Shown here piece by piece: positions 1 to 11,038 of a stretch of DNA of 64,000 nucleotides. The stretch is from Cymbidium sinense. Lineage: Eukaryota; Streptophyta; Magnoliopsida; Asparagales; Orchidaceae. The DNA is taken from assembly GCA_021442155.1 (NCBI GenBank), contig CM038222.1:109185121-109249120 (forward strand), in the 5' to 3' direction. The stretch's first letter is position 1. Each line of letters begins with the position of its first letter. Under the pieces are notes generated by a model. That model was not told the DNA's origin. It ran no database searches and saw only the letters and a list, made by a program, of their open reading frames with translations. Both the position numbers and the translations under genes were made by a program.

Positions 1-714
1 CATAGGTACTTTATATTTCACATTTATATATCAACTCCTATAAATAAGTGTCTTTCTTCTGCATTTTCAATATTTCAAAGGCATCTATATAGTTTGTCTT
101 ATAAGTAGATATTTTTTTAGTAGCATCGCGATGATCAAAATAAGATTGGTTCAAATCGTGTGACGTTGCCTTTGTAGCTTATCAATTTTATTATGTGTAA
201 TTGAATCAATTATGAAAATTTTGTGTTTGTTAGATTTTTTACATTTTGAATCTTTCTAAGCGATTCTCTTTATGAACGAGTACTATTTTTGTTGTTTCGA
301 TGATGATTTAAATTTAATTTATGCACATCACTTTCATTGATCATTGATTCCATTGCAATTGATTTGATTTGAGCAATAAAACAGATATGTAGGTCAACAT
401 CCATCATCGAGCAATCAAACATATTTTTATTTTATTTTAAAATTTTAAAAATAAATAACATAAAGTGGTTCCAAGTGGCCCCTTAGAGTATACCAATCAA
501 ATCGATTATATTTTTTTAATTAAAATTTTTTTAAAATAACAACTAAACATATTTTTTTTTGTTTTTTAATTTTTAAAATAAAAAAATTCGTAAGAATACA
601 AAATATGTTTTTGTTTTCACATAAAATAAAAATAAAATAAAATAAAAAATTTTGAAAATAAAAATAAAAAATAGAATCTAAAAAATGATTTCAAACACCT
701 CCTTAGGCCCTGTT
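1..714 (+). repeat. Direct repeat A, copy 1 (left of the gypsy element)
   Basis: AT-rich non-coding sequence that reappears in the same order and orientation at about 12365-13108 and again at 13952-13965, on the other side of the gypsy element. Shared landmarks include the stretches around 110-180 and 12485-12550, around 330-400 and 12715-12785, and around 470-490 and 12885-12905. The copy ends in a TTTCAAAC-CTCCTTAG stretch that matches CTCAAACAGCTTCTTAA at 13942-13960. It may be an old non-autonomous element or a small duplication; the identity is unknown. Confidence 0.7.
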
Positions 715-1022
715 TGCCATCAACTTTTGTTTTCTATTTATGTTTTTATTTTTAAGAAACAAAAAATAAAAGTTTGTTTATCTCTTATTATTATTATTTT
801 TTCTATTTTAAATAAATTTATCTTTTTTTTCAAAAATATTAAAAACATGTAAAACCTATTTTTCTTTATTTTTAAAACATCTAGTCATACTTTTGAGATT
901 TTTTAATGATTTGGATTTGATTTTTTTTTATTTTTCAAAATTATATTATATAATAATGTTAATTTTAATTAATTTAATCTAACAAGATTTATCTTCAATG
1001 TTGGATAATTATAGATTTGATA
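715..1022. other. AT-rich spacer with a GGCCCTGTTTG start
   Basis: No gene is seen. The stretch opens with GGCCCTGTTTG, a sequence common at ends of plant hAT-type MITEs, followed by poly-T and AAATA-rich DNA up to the gypsy LTR. No matching terminal inverted repeat was found, so no element is called. Confidence 0.3.
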
Positions 1023-1963
1023 TATCATTGAAAACTCTACTAGTTGAAGCACGAATCTTAACATCAAAAGTAATTTGATCATGAGTCGAGACTAGTCCAG
1101 TTCAAGCACTTAAAATACAATTGTAAACTTTGGGATATTAGTCAAATCTCTAAATAACTCTTAAATATGGAGTATTTATAGTCAAACCAAGCATCTTGAT
1201 GAGCCGGATCTAACAAGTCTAAGATTTTGTAATTGTGACTTCATTTGTGCATTTAAATATATAAAATACATGAGATGATCGAAAAAATCATTTTGAGCAG
1301 TCCGATTGAGTGGTTTAGATTTTCTCTATATTTACAGAGGTGTCACTCCCATAATCTATAAATAACCTCATTCTTCTATAGGAGCAAAAAAAAGATAGAG
1401 CTCACGCTTGAGAACCTCAAGCATAATCGTGCACCAATCGACGATTGGAATACGCATCGTCGGCTCCATGATCCATGCCAACCATCGGTCGCCACCAACC
1501 ACTATCACGCTACCGTCGGTCCTGCATGTTGGTCATCTTCATACCATGGATTCTGCCGGCCGGCCACCACGGTCACTACCGCGACTAGATGTCGGTCGTA
1601 TCTCCACCAGCGCATTTGTTGGCCACTGTTGGTCAGGCCATTCACCGTTCATCGTCATTATCGACAACTATTACGAACCAGCTGGTTGTATTATTACGAT
1701 TCGATTCGTTGTTAGGCTTTCCACATACAACTTTGCAATCTTGTTACTAGAAAAACTTAAACTTTGTACTCTAAAGCAAATCTATAGTGGAATATTTTTA
1801 TTGGGCTAGGCCCCGTTATTTTTTCCTCTTTTTGAGATTTTTTCATGTAAAACTCTTGAGGTTTCTTGTTCTCTCTTCCAATATCTCTGTGTGTGCTGGA
1901 TTTCTCAACAAGGCTAAGGCATAAAGTTTTTTTCTATCGCAACTGGTTTTCTAGCATGCAACA
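1023..1963 (+). repeat. 5' LTR of the gypsy element
   Basis: It aligns from TATCATTGAAAACTC to CTAGCATGCAACA with 11039-12109, where the start reads TGTCATTG and the end CAATA. The original ends were therefore probably TG...CA, one base of each pair having decayed. The copy is about 130 bp shorter than the 3' LTR because a short GC-rich repeat near 1440-1640 has fewer units. Confidence 0.85.
1356..1364 (+). promoter_or_regulatory. Candidate TATA box of the 5' LTR
   Basis: CTATAAATA lies just upstream of the GC-rich part of the LTR; the matching place in the 3' LTR (11372-11380) reads CTATACATA. The position suits an LTR promoter, with a transcript start expected a few tens of bases downstream. 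This is inferred from sequence only. Confidence 0.45.
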
Positions 1964-1988
1964 GTTTAGCATCATCTGTGAGAAATTT
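1964..1988 (+). other. Decayed primer binding site region
   Basis: The bases just after the 5' LTR, GTTTAGCATCATCTGTGAGA, look like the GTTTGGCGCCGTCTGTGGGA segment that follows many Tat-type LTRs, with the C of each CpG now T and G now A. The pattern fits cytosine methylation and deamination of a silenced element. Confidence 0.5.
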
Positions 1989-2029
1989 CTCCCACAATCG
2001 CAATCTCTATGAACACTTTCATTATGGCT

Positions 2030-3490
2030 AATAGGCGCAATACTTGTAACAATGGAGCGTCCCGCTCCAACTCCTATCACTCCCGAAACTAATCCTTAAA
2101 TCAAGGATGTCAAGCTGCTATCTCACTTCCCCCTGATAGGCATGTCCCTATCAGTGAAGGTGTAACAGAAACCTCTCTAAAAGACCATGTTCGCCGAATA
2201 TAAGAGTCTCAAAATGATATAATTTGAATTTTATGAGAAACACGACTGCCACTACTGCGACAAACACATCTCCCCCCAAGATCGATTGTTAGCGAGGGGA
2301 GATCAAAATGCTAATACGGGGCCTTCTCGCCATCAAGCTGAAGTTGCTACATTTCCAGGCCGTGATGCTAACCTCATTGACACTGATAGTTCTACTCATC
2401 CATCACTTGCAACTCAACCGATTGCTAACCCATCAATTATTGCCAGTAGCTTGGAACGTTCTCGTCATGTTGATTCCACCCGTCATGTTATTCATGCGAA
2501 ATTACAACACTTAGTGTAAGAAGAATTCCACTTTAAAGATAGAAATCATCTTCCCTCTCATTGCGGATATCAGGAGTCTTCACCTTTAGCTAAAGCTATT
2601 CTTCAACACCCTATTCCCGTAAGTTTCAAGCTTTCGAGCATCGACTATAATGATGGGGCAACTGAACCATATGAATACATCGATAATTACATAGTCATCA
2701 TGCATATCCAATGAGCTCCTGACACACTACTTTGTCAGGTCTTTCCAGTCACTCTCAATGGGCAGACTCACACTTAGTTATATTCCCTTCGAAGGGGATC
2801 CATCCATACCTTTGATGAACTCGCCAAGATTTTTGTAGAATAGTTCATTACAAATCAAAGGATCATTAAAGATTCCTCTCATCTCTCGGGCATTCATTAA
2901 AATGAAGGTGAATCACTTAAGGAGTACTTTTAGAGGTTCTCCTTAGAGGCTCACCAAACACCTAGGGTAGACCCTGAATTACTAAGAGGAGTTTTCCTTA
3001 GAGGGCTTCGTCCTAGGCATTTCTACTCTTCATTAATGTGAGATACGGTCTGCTCATATGCCGACTTGGTTCATCATGTGAAAGCCCAAATTTCTACTGA
3101 TGAGGCTATTAATGTTTATCGAAAATAATTTGAATAATCTACAAGAAAATGTAAGAGTGCCCCGGGAAACACAGATTAACAATCCCATCAAAAGAAGCAA
3201 CAAGACAGTTGTGATCTCCCTTTACAGCTCCCACATCAATGATGTGAACCACGACTAGAAAAGAAATACACACCATTGAACACATCTCGTGTTAACATCT
3301 TGATGGCTATTTGAGATGAAGACACTATTAAGTAACCACATACACTGAAACCAAATTTAGAAAATCAAGAGCAATATTGTCACTTTCATTGAAGTAGTGG
3401 ACGTACCATTGAGGCATGTAAATAACACAAAGAAGAGATCGAGAGGCTCATTCAACAAGGATATCTATGTCGATTTATGTAGAATTAATC
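2030..3490 (+). pseudogene. gag of the gypsy element (broken)
   Basis: Capsid-type polyprotein remnant. An ATG at about 2025 opens a basic N-terminal part that is broken by stops. The core 2620-3130 keeps the retrotransposon gag wording in pieces, such as GSIHTFDELAKIF, NEGESLKEYF, FSLEAHQTPRVDPELLRG and LRGLRP. About 3375-3480 keeps a short C-H-H-C motif (QYCHFH, then TIEACK) followed by EEIERLIQQGYL, normal at the end of Tat gag. Several in-frame stops occur, for example inside the core near 2715, 2780 and 2840. Confidence 0.75.
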
Positions 3491-3589
3491 AACTTAAGCA
3501 AACATAACTCCAACTAAGAAGCAACCAAGATAATCATCACAAAAATAATAAAATAGTCACGAGATAGTTGGAGAAATTGAAACAATCGC

Positions 3590-4060
3590 AGGAGGACCAC
3601 TAATATCTAACCAAGTCTTCATTGCCACCTTCAAAGAGCTGGAGTTAAAGAAATCTCGTATTGATCAGTGCATCACTTTTAATGACTCAGACTTAGAAGC
3701 AGTCCAAGTTCCACATCAGGATCCACTTGTCATTAGTGCGAGGATCGGTGACCCATGTTATAATGTTAAGATAATTTTGATTGATAATGGAAGTTCTATC
3801 GATGTTTTATTTTACTCCATATTTCTTAGCATGGGCCAAATTAGGGAAAAGGTCCAACCCACTACAGGACCATTAGGGTTTGATAATCGCCCTGTGCGAG
3901 TGGAGGGGCAATCACCCTTTCTGTTGTCCTCAGAGAATTTTCTCGGTAACTCATTCAATTTAATTCATGGTGGTCAAGTAAGATTCAACATACAATGTTA
4001 TCTTCAGAAGGCCCCTCCAATTAATCTTTGGTGCTGTTACTTCGACACCTCATCTTAAGA
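3590..4060 (+). pseudogene. Aspartic protease domain of the gypsy element
   Basis: A retropepsin-like segment follows gag. The frame 3777-4058 begins next to the active-site region IDNGSSIDVLF, where the expected D-S/G-G/S triad reads D-N-G-S-S, so the key Asp is kept but the next residue is unusual. FDNRPVRVEGQ and the flap-like region follow. The protein would cut the gag-pol precursor in the virus-like particle. The frame is closed soon after by a stop, so no working enzyme can be made. Confidence 0.65.
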
Positions 4061-4299
4061 TGAAATTTTTAACCCCTGTTGGGGTTGGAATGGTCTATCA
4101 AAATCAACAAATAATACAATCATGTTATCTTAGACATGCTCAACCACGCCTTTCGGTGAACTTCATCATCGATAATTTTAATTTTCGAGATGAAGAAGTA
4201 CCTAGAGGGATTTTCCTGTAAAAGATTTGCTCCCTATTTCATTATCAAATGACCAACATTTTTGAACAGTGCAAGTTGGATCTCTGCTCTCAGATCAAC

Positions 4300-5320
4300 A
4301 GAGGGTAAAATATAAAGACTTTTTGCACAAAATCAAGACATCTTTGCTTGGAGTCCAACAGATATGCCTGGGGTCGACCCTAATGTGATCATGCACTCCC
4401 TCAAGATTGATCCAGCATTCAAATCGATCATACAAAAGAAGCAGAGTTTTGCACTTGATCGCTCCAAGCTATTGAACAAGAAGTTAACAAGATCTTAGAA
4501 GCAGGATTTATACGAGATGTATATTACCCTATATAGCTAACAAATGTTGTCATGGTTAAGAAAGCAAATGGAACTTGGAGAATGTGTATTAATTATACTG
4601 ATCTCAATAAAGCTTGCCCGAAAGATAGTTTTTTCCTCCCCCGAATTGATCAACTGGTTGATGCTACATCTGGGCATCAAATGCTCAATTTTTTAGATGC
4701 TTACTCAGGTTACAACCAAATAAAAATAGACCCAACGGATGAAGAAGCCACATCTTTTCAAACATATAAAGGTTTATATTGTTACCAAGTTATGTCATTC
4801 GGGTTAAAAAATGTTGGTGCTACTTATCAACGCCTCATGAATAAGATTTTTAAAGACCACTTATGCCATATAATGGAGGTATATGTGGATGTCATGTTAG
4901 TAAATAGCTTGAAAGAATCACAACATATTTCTGACTTAGATATATTTTAACCTTCTTCATTGTTATAACATTCGACTCAACCCAACTAAGTGTGCTATTA
5001 GGGTTACATCGGGAAAAATTTTTGGGTTCAAGGTCACCCACCGTGGAATTGAAGCTAATGTCGAGAAAATCAGAGCGCTCAAAGATACGGCTCCTCTAAA
5101 GAATATCAAAGAAGTTCAATGCTTAAATGGATGAATTGCTACCTTATGCTGATTCTTTGCTCATTCTGGAGATAAATACTTGTCATTCTTTAAAATATTA
5201 AAGGGAGTCAAAAATAATAATTTTCAGTGGGTTAATGAATGTCAAGCTACTTTTGAGCAAATAAGAAAATATTTAGCATCTTCACCCTTACTATCCAAAC
5301 TTATCTAAGAAGAGATGTTA
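4300..5320 (+). pseudogene. Reverse transcriptase domain of the gypsy element
   Basis: RT fingers, palm and thumb. Upstream pieces (WSPTDMPGVDPNVIMHSLKI at about 4350-4410) are out of frame with the core, so a frameshift lies near 4450-4540. The core 4552-4950 is open and holds the motifs VKKANGTWRMCINYTDLNKA, LDAYSGYNQI, VMSFGLKNVGATYQR and YVDVM. The last is the YVDD active site with the second Asp changed to Val, which should abolish polymerisation. The thumb region (FGFKVTHRGIEANVEKI, 5025-5075) follows in another frame. Confidence 0.9.
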
Positions 5321-5700
5321 TACTTATATCTCGTAGTCTCTTTCCACTTAATAAGCTCAGTTTTAGTGTGAGAGAAAAATATGATACAATGACTAATTTA
5401 CTATGTTAGTAAAATTCTCTCTAATATAGAAAGTCATTATCCAATAGCAGATAAGTTGGCTTTGGCTTTAGTTTTCTCAGTGTGAAAATTGCATCCATAC
5501 TTCCAAACTCACACCATCAATTTTTATACCCATTTACCATTGAGAGCCATTATACAGAAACCAGAGACATCTAGAAGGTTAATCAAATGATCCATAGAAT
5601 TGGGAGAATTTGATATTCATTTTTTACCTAGGCTAGACATAAAGTCTAAAGTACTCACAGACTGCATAGTTAAGTGCATTATCCCTACTCCAAATGAGCT
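5320..5700 (+). pseudogene. First RNase H (RT-linked type) remnant
   Basis: Scattered pieces of the RNase H that directly follows RT in gypsy elements: YYVSKILSNIESHYPIADKLALALV (about 5400-5475), then RAIIQKPETSRRLIK and SIELGEFDIHFLPR up to about 5640. Stops interrupt it at several places. In Tat elements this domain is usually degenerate and is followed by a second RNase H, as here. Confidence 0.6.
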
Positions 5701-5719
5701 ATCTATTACACCCATTTTA

Positions 5720-6165
5720 TCTCCTCAATGAATCCTTTATATTGATGGAGCTTCAGGAAACACTGGCGCTGGAGTAGGAATCTTACTTATTCCCCCCCAA
5801 CAAGATACCTTAGAGTATGAACTTCGTTAAAATTCCTTATAACTAATAATGTGATTGAATATGAGGCTCTCATCGCAAGGTTAAGACTTGTCATTGATTA
5901 TAAAACTCAAAACTTAATGATCTACATTGACTCTTAGCTTGTCGCCTCCTAGGTTTAGGGAGACTTTAATGCTCATAATCCCCAACTAGCATAATACTTC
6001 AGCTTGGTGATGTCACTTCTTGCCCATATCAAAACACATCAAATCATTCACATACTTCAAAAGAAAAACACTTGAGCTGATGCTCTCACTAAACTCACTA
6101 CCTCTGCTAATAGGAAATATATTTTCCTAGTATCTAAGGGTCATGGGTAATACAAGCAATTGATG
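5720..6165 (+). pseudogene. Second, archaeal-type RNase H domain (aRNH) remnant
   Basis: Starts with ILYIDGASGNTGAGVGILL at about 5736-5795, the DGA/S motif typical of the RVT_3 type RNase H. It continues through VIEYEALIARLRLVI at about 5850-5895 and MIYIDS at about 5920. A second RNase H between the first one and integrase is a known feature of the Tat lineage and supports the classification. Frameshifts and stops break the reading. Confidence 0.7.
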
Positions 6166-6309
6166 AGACGAAGGCACCTTCGTGGATGGACCCCATCCAA
6201 TCCTTTCTATAAGAAGGGACCCTTCCTGAATACCCAACTACTGCACTCATCTCTGAAGACAAGCCACAAACTTTATTATTATCAAAGATGAACTATACAA
6301 ATGAGCTTT

Positions 6310-7440
6310 TTCTGGGTCATACCTTAAATGCTTTTCACCATCAGAGATCGATTATGCATTAAGAGAGTTTACTCTGGAATATGTGAAGAACACCTAGGAG
6401 GAAGAGCGCTAGCCCTTAAAATCATGAGGCAAGGGTTCAATTGGCCTACGATGAGGCAAGACGCCTTGGATTTTATAAAAAAATATTTGAGTTGTCAGTT
6501 GCACTCTAACCTCTCTCATACACCACATACAGAACTCTCATCCCTTCAAAGCCCATGGCCTTTTGCTCAATGGGGAATTAATATCATGGGACCTTTTTCA
6601 GTAGCGTTAGGATAATGAAAGTTTATCATTTTAACTATCGACTACTTCACTAAGTGGGTAGAGGTTGAACTACTCACTAAAATTATAGATGTAAATGCTA
6701 AATAATTTGTTTGGAAGAATATAATATGTCGATACAATCTTCCTCCAAAGATCATCACCAATAATGGAACCCAATTTATTGAAAAAGTCTTTACATCTTT
6801 TATAAAGATCTTCACATTCAGCTACTGCATACGGCTGTAGCCCATCCTCAAACTAATGGATAGACTGAAGCTACCAACAGGACTATACTCAAAGGGTTAA
6901 AAATGCGCCTCGAGAAGGATGGGGGCAATGGGTTGAGGAGCTTTCTAGTATTCTTTGGGCTTATTGTGCTACTTTGTGAACTCTGACTAGTGAGATACCA
7001 TATAATTTGTGTTTCGGCACAGAGGCTATTATACCAGTAGATATTGAAATTCCAAATCCAAGAATTTAATCATTCAATCATAATAGCAATGAAGAAAAAC
7101 TCTGATAGAACTTGGACCTACTTCCCAAAACTCATGATATGCCCATACTTCGGACTGTTTCCTACCACCAAAGAGTAGCTCATCACTTCAATAAAAAAGT
7201 GAAACCCCATCCCATCTCTATCGATGACTTGGTTCTATGAAGTCTTAAAGTTGCTGACAAAGGCCCTCAAAGCAATAAGCTCTCACCTCTTTGGGATGAC
7301 CCTTATGTGGTTACAATTATGTCAAGCCAAAAATATTTAAGCTCAAGGATCTCGAGGGAAAAACTTGTCTTGAACTTGGAACACGAAGAATCTCCAGAAG
7401 TATTATCAGTGATTCTTACTACATAAATATTGCAACCTTT
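6310..7440 (+). pseudogene. Integrase domain of the gypsy element (broken)
   Basis: The zinc-binding N-terminus is visible at 6370-6510 (EEHLGGRALALKIMRQGF then LSCQLH). The catalytic core follows from 6560 (WGINIMGPFS) through IDYFTKWVEVE at 6638-6670. The second catalytic position lies in PPKIITNNGTQFI at about 6743-6780, where Asp of the usual D-NGTQF is Asn. The HPQTNG-TEATNRTIL segment with the third acidic residue lies in another frame at about 6850-6890. The C-terminal part runs to about 7430. Two adjacent stops at about 6611-6616 split the core. Confidence 0.8.
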
Positions 7441-8040
7441 ATTTTTTCTCATTTTTCATTTCCTCTTCAACTCATATCATTGTTAAATTATCTTATGATA
7501 ATAATGTATCACCGACCTTATCAAAGTAATGAGTTTATGACTTTTTCTTTCAAGCTTGTTACATATAAATAATATTCTTCATTTAATACTCCCACTTAAT
7601 GAATGCACAACTCAAGTTGTGTCTAAGTTGAGGCATGATCAATCCCAAGAAGATTTGATCGAACCTCTTCCATATAGGTGAGAAGTCAAGTAACATTTTG
7701 ACTAATACCGAGGATAGGTCAAAAAATCTTTAGTGGTCATTCCATGGCCTCTTCCATATAGGTAAAACATCAAATAATATTTTGATTAATACCTAAGATA
7801 GGTCAAAAAGACCTTGGTGGACTTCCCACAAACTCTTTCGTACAGGTTAGTGTCATCGAATAATATTTCAACCAATCATCTTGGATAGGTCAAAAAAAAT
7901 TGAGAGCAAATCACCCAAAATTTTTAGTTTACTAATGTCATTGATAACTCTAACATGATGATATAAGAAAGAATTAAAATTCTCAATACAAGAGAAAAAA
8001 TACATAGAAAAAAGAGAAAGAAATACATCCTCAAGTGATA

Positions 8041-9700
8041 CTACATGATATCAACATCATCCTCACCGCTGGAAGATGCTCCCTTAAACTCACTTTCAAC
8101 ACCTTCATCTCTTAAATCTGGTGAAAGGTCTTCAGATACTTGGTTGGGAGACAGATTCTCAATAATAACCTCAGTTTTGTGATGTATTGAGTGAATTCCT
8201 TTTAATAATCCTCGGATGAAGCCTTCCTCCAAACATTGGTGCTCCAAATCTTTCACTTCAACATCAAGAATATGATTACGAGTTTCTTGGATATGATCCT
8301 CGATAGCATCGCGATAAGCCAGGGAGTTCTTAAAGTCTTCCACTGCCTTTAAAGATATGATATCTTCTTTTACTTTTGACATAATAAGCTCCTTCTCAGA
8401 AAGACGGTCCTGTAATACTTTCTTCTCCAGTTCAAAAGCCTTCTACTCCACTGCAAATGTCTTGAGTATTTTCTCTTTCTAACGAGTCTTTGTCCTCACC
8501 TCAATCAGCTCATCATGAGTACGCTCCACCTCTTAACTCTAGAGAGAAAGAAAAGTTGACATGTTCGCTAGCTTGGTTCTACACCCAGATAGTTAATCCT
8601 CCAGAGTTGCCACTTCTTCAGCTTTAGCGCTCATCTTTCGCTCTACTCGTCTTGCAAGTATTTTACCTTCACAAATTTAGTATTCCACTCATCTAGAGTG
8701 ACACCCAAATGAGCCATAATCCCTAATATTTGAGTTACCTACAATAAAAAAATCACAAATATTACACAAAAAAAGGAAAGAAGAAAAAAAAAAGAAAGAG
8801 AAGATAATGTACTAATTCGTCTGCTCGTTGATGTCCAGTGCATACATATTTTAACACTTCTTTAGGAATATGTGGCTTTGAAAGATGAATCACCCCATTA
8901 TGAGTTGAGATAGCTAAACTCTTAGAGGCCAATTGGGGGAGAACATCTTCTCCGTAAATATTTGACATAGTTACTCCGACGCATGTTTTCTTTTTTCTTT
9001 AGAGAAGAAGCATTATTGTTACCATAATTTTGTAACGAGCTTCTTAGAAGAATCCTGTGAATATGAGGAGACCTTTCATTACCTTTATTTGATCTCTTCA
9101 GTAGAAGAGAATGAGCTCTCAATATCTGAATGGAAAGGCCAAACTTAAATATTCTATCTTCAACTATATACTTGCCAATGTGACATAACTCATGCTGCAC
9201 GCTTCCTACATCAGGAATATTGAGAGTTGTTAACATTTTATTCTCTTCAATCAAAGAATCCATTAGACCAACTTCTAGATGGATCCCGTGCTAAAAATTC
9301 TATCCAATTCTTTATACCTCGATATGAAACACGTCCCTACACATCACATGTGAACCTACACATTCTACATAAGTACTTGATGTTCAAAGTCATACCACGC
9401 TCTCTAAAAAAAGGCAGTCAAATTAATGATGATCATTAAAGCTCGAAATAAAAAATGTGACAAAGCTACACCACATATTTTTAAAATCTCAATTAATTCA
9501 AGAGCCAAAAGGAATCGCAGTCCCACATGAAGAACCATCTCAGAAATAGTAAGGTATCCTTGTGGAGAAAAACATGCCCGATCAGACTTTTTGGCAACAA
9601 GAGCCACCAACTCATTTGGGAAATAAAATTTTCTATGGAGCGCCATTAAACTGTCAGGTGTGATAGTAGATGATATATCATTCGTAGCTGTCACGCTATT
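8041..9700 (-). pseudogene. Antisense gene of the gypsy element: gypsy-type transposon (Transposase_28-like) domain plus coiled coil
   Basis: Read on -, the first open piece (9694-9404) resembles the putative gypsy-type transposon family (PF04195). An RKFYFPNE start, ACFSPQGYLTISEMVLHVGLRF, a pattern ending in ICGVALSHF and a hydrophobic tail are visible. Downstream pieces in other frames (9263-8922, 8968-8762, 8382-8041) include a charged helical stretch rich in Glu, Lys, His and Ile and an acidic tail with GEDDVD, as in the coiled-coil C-terminus of such proteins. Genes of this kind, antisense between integrase and the 3' LTR, are known from Tat/Retand elements. The copy is broken by stops and frameshifts. 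Its role is not known. Confidence 0.65.
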
Positions 9701-10088
9701 GGTTTTCTTTCGGCCATCATCCTGTAAAAATACATTATAAATATGAAAGAAAAAAGAGGAGAGAAAGATAAAGTTTTGAGAACTGTGTGAAACAGCTCAC
9801 TAATCTCAATACTTGGGCATAACCTTTCCTGACTTTATTCCTCATGGATAATTTTAGATAAAAATTTTTACCTACGATCTGACGAAAAATATACGCATAC
9901 ATATGAGATTACAAAAAAGAAGTTATTTCTCTTTAATGATACTACGAAATTACTTACTAGATATTTTGAGTGTTTTTAGGGATGATTCCTAATTGACGCT
10001 TTCCTACCACCTTGACAGTTGTCAATTGTTGAGCAATCCATTGGAGTTTCAATAAATTCAGTTTCCTATAAGAAAAAGTGGAAAATGT

Positions 10089-10362
10089 GGGCCTTGATCG
10101 TCTTCAAACTCGGTCTGACGAGGACAGTGACTCCTCTCTCGAGAGAAAATCAGAGCCTCGCCGTATAAACTACGGGCTTTGATCGCCTCCAAACCCGGTC
10201 ATTCCGACGAGGATAGTTGATGCCTCTCTTGAGGAAAAATTGGAGCCTCGTGCAAGTGAATTATGGGCCTTGATCACCTCGAAATTTGGTCTGTCCGATG
10301 AGGACAGTTGACGTCTCTCTCGAGAAAAAATCGGAGCCTCGCCGTATAAACTACGGGTATTG
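10089..10362 (+). repeat. Three tandem copies of an ~85-91 bp unit
   Basis: Units start at about 10089, 10174 and 10265, and a fourth start at 10355 is cut short. Shared words are GGGC-TTGATC, CTCGGTC-GACGAGGACAGT, CTCTCTCGAGAGAAAA and AGAGCCTCGCCGTATAAACTA. The block lies between the antisense gene and the 3' LTR and is probably the upstream control region of the antisense gene; that role is inferred. Confidence 0.8.
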
Positions 10363-10689
10363 ATCAACAAAGAAAATAATCTACTTTTCAGAAGAACGTC
10401 AGAGCTTCGCTAATAAAAGAAATTTTTTTATTACCCTTAGCCCCTGAACTTCTGCTGTATAATTTCTCATCCAATGCAAAAGAATATTAGAGTATATGAG
10501 AGAAAACTATGTCTCCTTACTTAACCCTAAGGAGGGGGATTTTTTAGATCCACAATAGGGGCAAAAAGAAAATAAATTTTGAGAATAAATTTGGAAATAT
10601 TTAATGGATTTCAAAATTTTTGTACTCAATTATATCTTTCCTTTTATAAAAGTGAAAAAAGGAAAAAAAATAAAAAAAACTTGAAATTT

Positions 10690-10862
10690 CTACCACGGGT
10701 GCACATCGATGCGTTCGAGCGTGCGGCGGTGCTCGTGGCCTGACGCCATTACGCACGCGTGGTCACACACGGGCCCGCTCATTGCGGCACGCCGCTGCGC
10801 CGTGCCCTATGACCGCCAGCGCACTGCAGGCCCCCAACGCCTCGTGACCCTGCACCCACTTC
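10690..10862. other. GC-rich island inside the gypsy element
   Basis: About 170 bp with many CpG (for example CGTTCGAGCGTGCGGCGG near 10710) inside AT-rich element DNA. It is unlike the rest of the element, which has lost CpG. It could be a captured host segment or a young insertion. No protein was recognised. Confidence 0.5.
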
Positions 10863-11038
10863 CGTGATCATAGTCTTATGCACCCATGAAGATTTGTTCT
10901 CTCGAACTATATGTGATACAAAAGTTAATGAACTTGCAAATTCCATTAACATTGAAGAAGTTATTATTTTCAATTATTTGGCATGTATTTTTGGATGGTA
11001 GAAATAATAACATCTAAAAAATAGAGGGACAACTAATA

